A DNA stretch of 5,924 nt, from positions 1 through 5,924 of the forward strand of contig JALWRV010000213.1 in the NCBI GenBank assembly GCA_027080545.1. Direction: 5' to 3'. Made by a program: the position numbers and the translations under genes. Positions 1 through 5,923 of this stretch are shown one piece after another. The notes beneath the pieces are model-generated. The model made no database searches. It was not told the DNA's origin and worked only from the letters and a program-made list of their open reading frames with translations. The DNA comes from Parvularculaceae bacterium. Its GTDB lineage: Bacteria > Pseudomonadota > Alphaproteobacteria > Caulobacterales > Parvularculaceae. Every line of letters starts with the position of its first letter. Within the stretch, counting starts at the first letter, position 1.

Positions 1-513
1 GGCTTCAGCCCATAATTGGGAGAAATCCTGCCAAAGCCCTAATTGGGTTTTAAGCAACCCTTCGGGATGTTCGCTATAGGAAGCAAAAACTTCTCGTAAT
101 GCCCCACTCACATCCAACGGATCCTGCGCCCCGCCAAATTGTGATTGGGCCATGTGTGAAAACAGTTTTTCCGGTCCTTGAGCCAAGCCATGCTGCCCGA
201 GATATTGGCGCATGAATTTCTGGCTTTCGCGATTAAAGGCTTCCATTTGCTTGTATAGTTGGCTGGTGTCACCCGTTTGGGCCATCCAACTTTGCGGGTC
301 GCCCCAACTTTCCATAGCAGCCTGCACATCAAATGCCGAAGAGGGGGGAGATTTGGGTTGTGACTTGGCCTTTTTAGCTTTTGGAGGTTGGACCGCCTTG
401 GCGGCTTTTGCCTTCTTTTTTTTGAGCGGTTTTTTGCCAGCCGAGGTTTTGGCCACTCGCTTTTTGACGGTGGCTTTAACCTTCGATTTCTTGTTTTGAT
501 CTTTTTTGGCCAT
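1..513 (-). CDS. phaC: Class I poly(3-hydroxyalkanoate) synthase, N-terminal part, with lysine-rich tail (partial)
   Basis: Polymerises (R)-3-hydroxyacyl-CoA into polyhydroxyalkanoate at the surface of storage granules. Only the first 171 codons are present; the frame is still open at base 1, so the alpha/beta-hydrolase catalytic domain lies outside the window. The family call rests on residues about 131-171: DPLDVSGALREVF, then EHPEGLL, then QLGLWQDFSQLW. This matches the DPLNIG...P..L...QL.LWQDY..LW signature of the PhaC N-terminal domain. Residues 1-54 are an atypical tail with 22 Lys, one Arg and one Asp, rich in Ala and Pro (KKPLKKKKAKAAKA at 27-40), resembling histone H1-like tails. The ATG at 513-511 is the first start after an in-frame TGA at 594-592; no strong Shine-Dalgarno is visible. 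The gene is divergent from the lipoprotein operon. A phaC divergent from an aminotransferase/glpX block is, from memory, seen in rhizobia, which supports the call. Family assignment is firm; the role of the tail is unknown. Confidence 0.87.
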   Translation of the reverse strand, partial: MAKKDQNKKSKVKATVKKRVAKTSAGKKPLKKKKAKAAKAVQPPKAKKAKSQPKSPPSSAFDVQAAMESWGDPQSWMAQTGDTSQLYKQMEAFNRESQKFMRQYLGQHGLAQGPEKLFSHMAQSQFGGAQDPLDVSGALREVFASYSEHPEGLLKTQLGLWQDFSQLWAEA

Positions 514-626
514 GGGCGTTGAAATTCGTCTGATGCGGCAAAATATCTCTTTGGATAGCCTACTATGCAGCCATGAAGGCTTCGTGTAAAATCAACAGGA
601 AATCTGGCTTTTTTTGAGAAAAACTG
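514..626. other. Divergent intergenic region between phaC and the lipoprotein gene
   Basis: This region must hold promoters for both directions. Besides the phaC promoter candidate there is a plus-strand TAAAAT (587-592), which could be a -10 element for the lipoprotein operon, but no good -35 lies 16-18 bases upstream of it. A second weak plus-strand candidate is TTGAAA (519-524) with AATATC (542-547). A run of seven T (609-615) precedes the lipoprotein start. A small GAAG-G-CTTC dyad (575-583) lies inside the phaC promoter spacer and is too short to call an operator. Confidence 0.45.
562..590 (-). promoter_or_regulatory. Probable sigma-70-type promoter of phaC
   Basis: On the minus strand, TTTACA (590-585) is followed by exactly 17 bases and then CATAGT (567-562). 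This is 5/6 and 4/6 to the consensus hexamers at ideal spacing. Transcription would begin near 555, leaving about 42 nt of leader before the phaC ATG at 513. Inferred from sequence only; AT-rich intergenic DNA gives such matches by chance fairly often. Confidence 0.42.
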
Positions 627-1115
627 ATGCGCCTTACCCTTTTGCTGCCTTTAATTGCTGTTTTATCGACTGGCTGTGCCGCTCTAGGCCCGTCGCAGCC
701 ATCCCCAGAACCCCGCACGATCAATCCTGAAATAGCAAAATTAGTCCAAGAAAAGCGCGAAAATCCACCTCAGACCTATCCAAAATTGGCCGATGTGCCG
801 TCGAGCCCACCAGAACAAATTTCGCCCGTTCAGCGGGAAATGATCGCCAATGAACTGGTTTCGGATGGCACTAGCCTCGAACGCGAGATTAGCCAAGATA
901 TCACCACCATCGCCTATGATCGCCGTTTCGACCTCTTGAGCCTTGCAGCGACCATCCGCAAGGCCATTGAAAATGATGCGAAAATAGCGCACCGCCTCCA
1001 GCGCCGCCCTGCGCCGCGCCTTGGGGGCACGCCACCTGATCCGGATCGTATGCGACCCAAACAAGAAGATGAGGATGAAAGCGCTACGCCCTCCGTAGCG
1101 GCTGCAACCCCATAA
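627..1115 (+). CDS. Small outer-membrane-type lipoprotein, function unknown
   Basis: The 162-residue product starts with a short lipoprotein signal: MRLTLLLPLIAVLSTGC, with Arg2, a hydrophobic core at 3-13 and the acceptor Cys17. The residues before Cys (L-S-T-G) fit the PROSITE-style lipobox although -3 is Ser rather than the commoner Leu. Residue +2 is Ala, not Asp, so outer-membrane sorting by Lol is the default expectation. The mature part has a Pro-rich linker, a YPKLADVPSSP stretch (51-61) of a kind I recall from several alphaproteobacterial envelope lipoproteins, a central probably helical region (65-125) and a tail with acidic residues at 147-152 ending in Ala/Pro. I do not recognise a named family. 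The ATG at 627 gives the complete signal; only a weak GAGAA precedes it. It lies 16 bp upstream of the membrane-protein gene and is probably cotranscribed with it. Confidence 0.78.
   Translation: MRLTLLLPLIAVLSTGCAALGPSQPSPEPRTINPEIAKLVQEKRENPPQTYPKLADVPSSPPEQISPVQREMIANELVSDGTSLEREISQDITTIAYDRRFDLLSLAATIRKAIENDAKIAHRLQRRPAPRLGGTPPDPDRMRPKQEDEDESATPSVAAATP
1082..1100 (+). repeat. Perfect 7-bp inverted repeat at the 3' end of the lipoprotein gene
   Basis: CGCTACG (1082-1088), loop CCCTC, CGTAGCG (1094-1100). The stem is perfect and GC-rich, lies within the last codons of the lipoprotein gene and ends 19 bases before the Shine-Dalgarno of the next gene. No T-run follows, so it is not an intrinsic terminator; it could form an mRNA hairpin. 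Confidence 0.55.
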
Positions 1116-1118
1116 GCA

Positions 1119-1124
1119 AGAGGA
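1119..1124 (+). promoter_or_regulatory. Shine-Dalgarno of the membrane-protein gene
   Basis: AGAGGA ends 7 bases before the ATG at 1132, in the 16-bp gap after the lipoprotein stop. It decides the start over the in-frame ATG at 1141. Confidence 0.7.
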
Positions 1125-1131
1125 AACCCTA

Positions 1132-1527
1132 ATGTTGCAAATGGTTGAGCAATTTATGGCTGATATGAATGAGGCCTCTTCTTGGGTTAGCCTCTGGGTT
1201 TATTTCATGGGGGCCTTGTTTCTATTGTCCATTCCTTTCGCCTTCACCCGCGTAGAGGCCAGATGGATTGCCTTTTCTACGCTTATAGCTGGCCCAGTCT
1301 TACTGTTCGGCCTCTACAGCCAATTTGGCTATCAGCGAATTTTGGGCCTTGCGCATATTATCGGTTGGACACCGGCAGTGTGGGCGGTGATGCGGCGCAA
1401 AAACCAGTGGCGGGTAGGGGAAACCTTGGGCGGTAAATATATCGCTTTGATGATGTTGGTGATGTTCACCTCTTTGGCGATCGATAGTGTCGATGTGGTT
1501 CGCTATGCCATGGGCGAGCGCCTATAA
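1132..1527 (+). CDS. Four-helix inner-membrane protein, function unknown
   Basis: The 131-residue product has no signal peptide and four probable transmembrane segments by hydrophobicity: about 18-38, 44-62, 70-87 and 103-117. The loop between the third and fourth is basic (RRKNQWR at 88-94), as is the short loop around 40-44 (Arg40, Arg44). By the positive-inside rule these would sit in different or conflicting compartments depending on helix count, so I do not fix a topology. Tryptophans cluster near the helix ends (W18, W22, W45, W79, W84, W93). No catalytic motif or named family is recognised. The start at 1132 is supported by AGAGGA (1119-1124) at 7-nt spacing; an in-frame ATG at 1141 is less well placed. 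It follows the lipoprotein by 16 bp, suggesting a two-gene envelope unit. Confidence 0.75.
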   Translation: MLQMVEQFMADMNEASSWVSLWVYFMGALFLLSIPFAFTRVEARWIAFSTLIAGPVLLFGLYSQFGYQRILGLAHIIGWTPAVWAVMRRKNQWRVGETLGGKYIALMMLVMFTSLAIDSVDVVRYAMGERL

Positions 1528-1584
1528 TCCCACAATCATATGGCTTACACCCCTAAATAGCCTTCCCAAAACATCATTGCCGAT

Positions 1585-1619
1585 TTGCGCTTTTTCCTAA
1601 CCTGCGTTAGCAGCATTTC
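1585..1619 (+). promoter_or_regulatory. Possible promoter and dyad upstream of the aminotransferase
   Basis: The 92-bp gap before the aminotransferase has no visible terminator. TTGCGC (1585-1590), 17 bases, then TAGCAG (1608-1613) is a weak sigma-70-like pair that would place the transcription start about at the ATG (1620). A dyad CTAAC-CTGC-GTTAG (1597-1610) overlaps this spacer and -10. No Shine-Dalgarno precedes the ATG, so leaderless translation is conceivable. The match to consensus is poor in the -10 and this is a suggestion only. Confidence 0.25.
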
Positions 1620-2795
1620 ATGGATGAATTTTACCGCATCAAGCGCTTGCCGCCCTATGTGTTTGAACAGGTCAATCAGCTAAAAGCACGCCTTCGCACC
1701 GAGGGGGCGGATGTGATTGATTTTGGCATGGGCAACCCAGATATGGCGACCCCAAAACATATTGCCGACAAGCTCATCGAAACGGTCGGCAAGCCCCACA
1801 CCAATCGCTATTCGGCTTCGCGGGGCATTCCGGGCCTGCGCAAGGCCATGGCCCGTTATTATCAGCGCCGCTTCGGGGTATCTCTCAATCCGGATAGTGA
1901 AGTTATCGCGACCCTTGGCTCAAAAGAGGCTTTCGCTAATCTCGCTCAGGCAATAACGGGTCCTGGCGATATCATTCTCGCCCCCGATCCGGCCTATCCC
2001 ATCCATGCCTATGGCTTCATCATTGCAGGCGGTCTGGTGCAAGCGGTTCCGGCTCAGACCCCAGAACTTTATTTAAACAATATCGTCACGGCCCTTGAGA
2101 CGATCTTGCCCAAACCAAAAATTCTGGTGGTCAACTATCCCTCAAACCCCACGGCCCATGTGGTGGATCTGGAATTTTATAAAGAAATAATTGGGCTTGC
2201 AGAAAAACATGATTTATTGGTGCTGTCTGATCTTGCTTATGGAGAGATCTATTTCGATCAGCCACCCCCATCCATATTACAGGTTAAGGGCGCCCGGGAA
2301 CGCGCCGTTGAGGTCAATTCCTTGTCCAAGACCTATGCTATGGCCGGCTATCGGGTTGGTATGGCTGTGGGCAATGAGACCATGATTGCCGCTCTGGGGC
2401 GGGTTAAATCCTATCTCGACTATGGGGCCTTTACCCCCATTCAGGTAGCGGCCGCGCACGCGTTGGATGGACCGCAGGCCTGTGTAGAAGATATGCGCGA
2501 GATCTACCGCAAGCGGCGTGATTGTGTGGTGGCTCATTTTGGCCGTGTTGGCTGGCAAATTCCGCCCTCACAGGCCTCCATGTTCCTATGGTCTCCCATC
2601 CCTGAGCCTTTCGCCCATCTCGGCTCCCTTGCTTTTTCCAGTCGATTGATGGAAGAAGCGCACATTGCCGTCGCCCCGGGGGTAGGCTTTGGGGATGGCG
2701 GCGAGGGCTATGTGCGTATTGGATTGGTGGAAAATGAGCAACGTATCCGACAAGCGGCGAAAAATCTCAAAAAACTATTCCAACACCATGCGTAA
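1620..2795 (+). CDS. alaC: AlaC-type PLP-dependent aminotransferase (class I/II, fold type I)
   Basis: Transfers an amino group between an amino acid (probably alanine or glutamate, possibly aspartate) and a 2-oxo acid, using pyridoxal phosphate in the cytosol. The 391-residue length is normal. The fold-type-I landmarks are in order: RLPPYVF (9-15), GMGNPD (36-41), YSASRGIPGLR (64-74), phosphate-binding GSKEA (100-104), PLP-stacking Tyr126, NYPSNPT with Asn176, Asp204 and Tyr207 in SDLAY, Schiff-base Lys237 in NSLSKTYAMAGYRVG, phosphate-binding Arg245, and carboxylate-binding Arg366 in GYVRIGL. These segments closely resemble E. coli AlaC (glutamate-pyruvate aminotransferase). Alphaproteobacterial relatives are often labelled LL-diaminopimelate or aspartate aminotransferase, so substrate is inferred. 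The ATG at 1620 is fixed by an in-frame TAG at 1608-1610, although no Shine-Dalgarno is present. glpX follows after 47 bp, with no homoserine dehydrogenase gene between them. Confidence 0.9.
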   Translation: MDEFYRIKRLPPYVFEQVNQLKARLRTEGADVIDFGMGNPDMATPKHIADKLIETVGKPHTNRYSASRGIPGLRKAMARYYQRRFGVSLNPDSEVIATLGSKEAFANLAQAITGPGDIILAPDPAYPIHAYGFIIAGGLVQAVPAQTPELYLNNIVTALETILPKPKILVVNYPSNPTAHVVDLEFYKEIIGLAEKHDLLVLSDLAYGEIYFDQPPPSILQVKGARERAVEVNSLSKTYAMAGYRVGMAVGNETMIAALGRVKSYLDYGAFTPIQVAAAHALDGPQACVEDMREIYRKRRDCVVAHFGRVGWQIPPSQASMFLWSPIPEPFAHLGSLAFSSRLMEEAHIAVAPGVGFGDGGEGYVRIGLVENEQRIRQAAKNLKKLFQHHA

Positions 2796-2824
2796 AAACC
2801 CAACCCATTTCCTATTGTCGCCTC

Positions 2825-2832
2825 AAGGAGGG
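2825..2832 (+). promoter_or_regulatory. Strong Shine-Dalgarno of glpX
   Basis: AAGGAGGG lies 10 bases before the glpX ATG (2843). It is the best ribosome-binding site in the window, in contrast with the very weak ones before the aminotransferase, the lipoprotein and recJ, suggesting that glpX is translated independently at a higher rate. Confidence 0.75.
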
Positions 2833-2842
2833 CTGTGCGCTC

Positions 2843-3814
2843 ATGTCCCACGCTAACACTAAGCAATATCTCGACCGCTTTTTGACCATCGAGTTGGGCC
2901 GCTGTACCGAAGCGGCTGCTGTGGCGGCTTCCACCATGATCGGGCGCGGGGATAAGGAAGGGGCTGACCAAGAAGCGGTAACAGCACTTAGAACTGCCCT
3001 GAATCAGCTTGATATTGAGGGTACGGTGGTCATTGGTGAGGGCGAGCGCGACGAAGCCCCGATGTTGTATATTGGTGAGCGGGTCGGCAAGGGGGGACCA
3101 AAGGTCGACATAGCCCTTGATCCGTTGGAGGGTACCACTTTAACCGCCAAGGCTATGTCCAATGCGTTGGCCGTGGTCGCCATGGCCACCGGTGGCACCT
3201 TGTTGCATTCTCCAGATGTTTATATGGACAAAATCGCTATCGGTCCCGGCTATCCCAAAGGTACGGTCGATCTCGATGCGTCGGTTGAAGACAATATCCA
3301 AAGCCTGGCCAAGGCCAAAGGGGTGGAGCCAAAAGAGCTGACTTTGTGTGTGCTTGATCGCGATCGCCATGAAAATATTATCGCTGCGGCGCGTAAAATG
3401 GGTTCGCGGGTTTTCCTGATCCCCGATGGCGATGTGGCAGGGGTGTTCCATACAACCGATCCGGCCACGGGCATTGATATGTATATTGGTTCCGGGGGCG
3501 CCCCAGAGGGGGTTTTAGCCGCCGCCGCCCTACGCTGCGTCGGGGGACAGATGCAAGGACGTCTTCTGTTTCGCAATGATGATGAACGCGGCCGCGCCGA
3601 AAAAGCAGGCATCACCGATCTGGACCGTAAATATGACCTACTGGATCTGGCATCGGGTGATGTCATGTTCGCGGCCACCGGGGTGACCGATGGCTCAATG
3701 TTGCGGGGCGTGCGCTGGGAAGGGGATCGGGTCAAAACCCACACAGTTGTCATGCGCTCGAAAACCGGCACGGTGCGCTATTTTGAGGCCAATTCCATCG
3801 CCCCGACCTTCTAG
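2843..3814 (+). CDS. glpX: Class II fructose-1,6-bisphosphatase GlpX
   Basis: Hydrolyses fructose 1,6-bisphosphate to fructose 6-phosphate and phosphate, the committed step of gluconeogenesis, in the cytosol; GlpX enzymes of autotrophs and methylotrophs may also act on sedoheptulose bisphosphate. The 323-residue length fits the family. Visible motifs are GRGDKEGAD (34-42) with Asp37, IGEGERDEAPMLYIGE (64-79) with Glu66 and Glu68, DPLEGT (93-98) with Asp93 and Glu96, MDKIAIGP (128-135), and GSGGAPEGV (216-224) with Glu222. These correspond to the metal-binding acidic residues known in E. coli GlpX (Asp33, Glu57, Asp85, Glu88, Glu213), so the enzyme looks intact. The start is fixed by a strong Shine-Dalgarno. 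recJ follows after 58 bp, the glpX-recJ order common in alphaproteobacteria. No other identity is likely. Confidence 0.96.
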   Translation: MSHANTKQYLDRFLTIELGRCTEAAAVAASTMIGRGDKEGADQEAVTALRTALNQLDIEGTVVIGEGERDEAPMLYIGERVGKGGPKVDIALDPLEGTTLTAKAMSNALAVVAMATGGTLLHSPDVYMDKIAIGPGYPKGTVDLDASVEDNIQSLAKAKGVEPKELTLCVLDRDRHENIIAAARKMGSRVFLIPDGDVAGVFHTTDPATGIDMYIGSGGAPEGVLAAAALRCVGGQMQGRLLFRNDDERGRAEKAGITDLDRKYDLLDLASGDVMFAATGVTDGSMLRGVRWEGDRVKTHTVVMRSKTGTVRYFEANSIAPTF

Positions 3815-3862
3815 ATAACAAACCTCTTGTGGGCAATCAGCGGGTGCGCAAAGGGCCAAATC

Positions 3863-3882
3863 ATGGCATTGAATGGCTATGA
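3863..3882 (+). repeat. 10-bp near-perfect tandem repeat at the recJ start
   Basis: ATGGCATTGA (3863-3872) is followed directly by ATGGCTATGA (3873-3882), matching at 8 of 10 positions. Each copy begins with an ATG; the second is the recJ start. The copies are 10 bases apart and so in different frames. Confidence 0.6.
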
Positions 3883-3904
3883 GCCAAATTGCCACACAAG
3901 CTGA
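3863..3904 (+). other. Possible 13-codon leader ORF overlapping the recJ start
   Basis: An ATG at 3863 is preceded by AAAGGG (3850-3855) at an ideal 7-nt spacing. It reads MALNGYEPNCHTS and stops at the TGA at 3902-3904, out of frame with recJ and covering its start at 3873. The recJ ATG itself lies 17 nt beyond the same Shine-Dalgarno. Translation of this short frame, and any coupling to recJ, is an inference from spacing alone. Confidence 0.3.
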
Positions 3905-5753
3905 CCAATCGGACGATAAAAATACCGCCCCAAACCAGGATTTATTGGCCTATGGGGGTGCTCTGTCTGAAAAAGGCCAGCGCTGGCAACGACGCCCCGC
4001 AGACCCGCGTCTGATGGAGACCTTAACTCAAAAATTTACCATCAGCCCTCTTTTGGCTCGGGTCATGGCTGGGCGTGGGGTGACCTTGGAAATGGCGGAG
4101 CAATTTCTCCACCCCAGCCTGAGGACAGGTCTGCCAGATCCTCTGATTATGGCGGGTATGGACGAAACCATAGACCGGCTGGTGAAGGCCATTGTCGATA
4201 ATCAGACAATCGCCGTGTTTGGGGATTATGATGTGGACGGTACCAGTTCCGCGGCCCTGTTGACACGCTATTTCACCGATCTCGGCATTACCCCGCTGGT
4301 GCATTTGCCGGACCGCTTTACAGAAGGCTATGGGCCCAGCCAGGAAGCCTTTGCGGATTTAAAGCAAAAGGGAGCGGACCTCATCATCACGGTTGATTGT
4401 GGGGCGATGGCCCATGAGGTGATTGAAGGCGCGAAGGCTCAAGGCCTTGGTGTTATCGTTCTTGACCACCACCAGATGGGCTTGCCCATGCCTCCAGCAG
4501 ATGGGTTGGTCAATCCGAACCGACCGGATGATATTTCCGGCCTGACTATGTTATCGGCTGCCGGGGTAAGCTTTATGACCCTCATCGCCCTCAACCGGGC
4601 TTTGCGGGAAGCGGGCTATTTTGCCACCCGTCCAGAGCCGGATTTACGCCCCCATCTGGATATCGTGGCGCTGGGGTTAGTGTGTGATGTCATGCCTCTC
4701 AGAGGCCTTACCAGACTATTGGTGGCCCAAGGGCTGAAAAGGCTAGGTCGCTTCGATAAGTCCGGTGATTGGATCAACCATCCGCCCGCCTTTCCCGGCC
4801 TGCAGGCTTTGGCCGCTGCCGTTGGCGCGGATGGCCCGGCTTCTACCTATCATCTAGGTTTTGTGCTTGGTCCGCGCATTAACGCCGCCGGGCGTATCGG
4901 CCATGCCAATCTCGCCTTTCGTCTCATGTGTGAGCGCGATCCCTTAAAGGCTCGCCAATGGGCCGAGCAGCTTCATAATCTCAATGCCGAACGCCAGCAT
5001 GTGGAGCAGGAGGTGGTTCGTGCGGCCATTCAAACCATCGAAGGATCCCCCAGCAGCGCTCTTATCGTCACCGCAGGAGAGGATTGGCACCTTGGGGTTA
5101 TAGGGATTGCTGCAGGACGAATTAAAGAGAAATATCAAAAGCCTGCTCTCGTTATTTCAGTGACTGATGGAATTGGAAAAGGCTCCGGTCGATCAATCCC
5201 CGGCATTGATCTTGGGGCGGCCATCACCAAGGCGGTAGAGCAAAATCTCCTGATCGGGGGTGGGGGCCATGCTATGGCGTGCGGCTTTACTATTGACGCA
5301 AAAAATATTGATCATTTTCGAGCTTTCCTCGAACAAGAGTTGGCGCAACAGGTCATCCACGCGCGGGCCGCCATGACCCTCAACTATGATGGCACGGTGC
5401 TGGCTGCACAGGTTGGCCGATCCTTGTGTGATGAAATAGGCGCCGCTTCTCCTTATGGGGCGGGCAATAGCGAGCCGGTTTTTGTGTTGGAAGAAATGCA
5501 AATTCTCTACCCGACCATTCGCGGGGAGGCGCATATTGCCTGCACGCTCCAAGACCGGATGGGGCGAAAGGTGCGGGCCATCGCGTTTCGGGCGGTTGAT
5601 ACGCCTTTGGGCGATAGTCTGATGGCGGCGCAAGACCAGCCCGGATTGCGCTATCATGTGGCCGGAAAAATCAAACCCGATGAATGGCGTGGGGGCGATG
5701 CCGCCCAGATGATTATTGAAGATATGATGAGTGCCACGCCGAAAGGCGACTAG
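3873..5753 (+). CDS. recJ: Single-stranded-DNA-specific exonuclease RecJ
   Basis: Degrades single-stranded DNA 5' to 3' in the RecFOR recombination pathway, mismatch repair and base-excision repair; requires Mn/Mg. The 626-residue product has the full layout. The DHH domain shows FGDYDVDGTSS (116-126, Asp118/Asp120), TVDCG (173-177, Asp175), LDHHQ (197-201) and VCDVMPL (270-276, Asp272). Next comes LGPRINAAGRIGHA (332-345), then the DHHA1 domain with WHLGVIGIAAGRI (405-417), GKGSGRSIPG (435-444) and GGGGHAMACG (462-471), and a C-terminal OB-fold region (about 500-620). VNPNRPDDISG (213-223) after the DHH motif is typical of alphaproteobacterial RecJ. All expected acidic and His residues are present. 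The in-frame TGA at 3870-3872 means the start cannot be earlier than the ATG at 3873; the in-frame ATG at 3879 is equally possible. Homology begins at about residue 24, leaving a polar leader. Confidence 0.96.
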   Translation: MAMSQIATQADQSDDKNTAPNQDLLAYGGALSEKGQRWQRRPADPRLMETLTQKFTISPLLARVMAGRGVTLEMAEQFLHPSLRTGLPDPLIMAGMDETIDRLVKAIVDNQTIAVFGDYDVDGTSSAALLTRYFTDLGITPLVHLPDRFTEGYGPSQEAFADLKQKGADLIITVDCGAMAHEVIEGAKAQGLGVIVLDHHQMGLPMPPADGLVNPNRPDDISGLTMLSAAGVSFMTLIALNRALREAGYFATRPEPDLRPHLDIVALGLVCDVMPLRGLTRLLVAQGLKRLGRFDKSGDWINHPPAFPGLQALAAAVGADGPASTYHLGFVLGPRINAAGRIGHANLAFRLMCERDPLKARQWAEQLHNLNAERQHVEQEVVRAAIQTIEGSPSSALIVTAGEDWHLGVIGIAAGRIKEKYQKPALVISVTDGIGKGSGRSIPGIDLGAAITKAVEQNLLIGGGGHAMACGFTIDAKNIDHFRAFLEQELAQQVIHARAAMTLNYDGTVLAAQVGRSLCDEIGAASPYGAGNSEPVFVLEEMQILYPTIRGEAHIACTLQDRMGRKVRAIAFRAVDTPLGDSLMAAQDQPGLRYHVAGKIKPDEWRGGDAAQMIIEDMMSATPKGD

Positions 5754-5799
5754 AAGGCGAATAGGACGACAAAAAGTTGGGGGTAGGCCCATTTTCCCC
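5754..5799. other. Intergenic spacer after recJ
   Basis: No gene or convincing terminator is seen. GGGG and CCCC blocks around 5780-5799 could pair only weakly across a long loop and lack a following T-run. Confidence 0.4.
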
Positions 5800-5828
5800 T
5801 TGCAAGCCGTAGCGCTGCTTTATATACG
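5800..5828 (+). promoter_or_regulatory. Probable promoter of the tRNA-Glu gene
   Basis: TTGCAA (5800-5805), 17 bases, then TATACG (5823-5828), embedded in the AT-rich TTTATATA. Transcription would start near 5835, about 14 nt before the mature tRNA 5' end. This suggests the tRNA is expressed independently of recJ. Confidence 0.5.
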
Positions 5829-5848
5829 GCACCTTCAATCGGTTTCGT

Positions 5849-5923
5849 GGGCCCTTCGTCTATCGGTTAGGACGCCAGGTTTTCAACCTGGAAAGAGGGG
5901 TTCGATTCCCCTAGGGCCTACCA
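5849..5923 (+). tRNA. tRNA-Glu (anticodon UUC), CCA encoded
   Basis: Folds as a complete 75-nt cloverleaf. The acceptor stem is GGGCCCT (5849-5855) with AGGGCCT (5913-5919); its first pair is a G1-U72 wobble and the other six are canonical. The D stem is GTCT/GGAC with the U13-G22 pair typical of tRNA-Glu. The anticodon stem is CCAGG/CCTGG with loop TTTTCAA and anticodon TTC (5882-5884). The variable loop is AAAG (4 nt, as usual for tRNA-Glu), the T stem AGGGG/CCCCT and the loop TTCGATT. Discriminator A5920 is followed by a genomic CCA. It reads GAA and GAG codons; in alphaproteobacteria, where haem precursors come from the C4 pathway, its role would be translation. Confidence 0.97.

Noticed and set aside
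313..315. Internal phaC start at Met67, which would remove the lysine-rich tail
   Set aside because: No Shine-Dalgarno precedes it, and the frame stays open for 66 codons upstream with a strongly biased, protein-like composition. It stays a fallback to be tested.
212..499. Plus-strand open frame of 95 codons opposite phaC, hydrophobic at its end
   Set aside because: It is the complement of the lysine-rich phaC tail (Lys codons read as Phe/Leu). The phaC frame has recognisable family motifs and this one has none.
741..1064. Minus-strand open frame of 107 codons across the lipoprotein gene
   Set aside because: The plus strand has a coherent signal peptide, lipobox and operon spacing; the minus frame has none of these.
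3355..3370. GATCGCGATCGC resembling the cyanobacterial HIP1 octamer
   Set aside because: A single occurrence inside glpX coding sequence, explained by Asp-Arg-Asp-Arg codons; no enrichment in the window.
3250..3771. Minus-strand open frame of 173 codons
   Set aside because: Antisense to glpX, which has all its catalytic motifs. The antisense protein is Arg/Ser/Pro-rich with no recognisable motif.
5193..5792. Minus-strand open frame of 199 codons
   Set aside because: Antisense to the recJ DHHA1 and C-terminal region; no family resemblance, and codon use is set by the recJ strand.
5774..5800. Possible intrinsic terminator after recJ
   Set aside because: Only four G-C pairs across a loop of more than ten bases, and the T-run lies inside the loop rather than after the stem.
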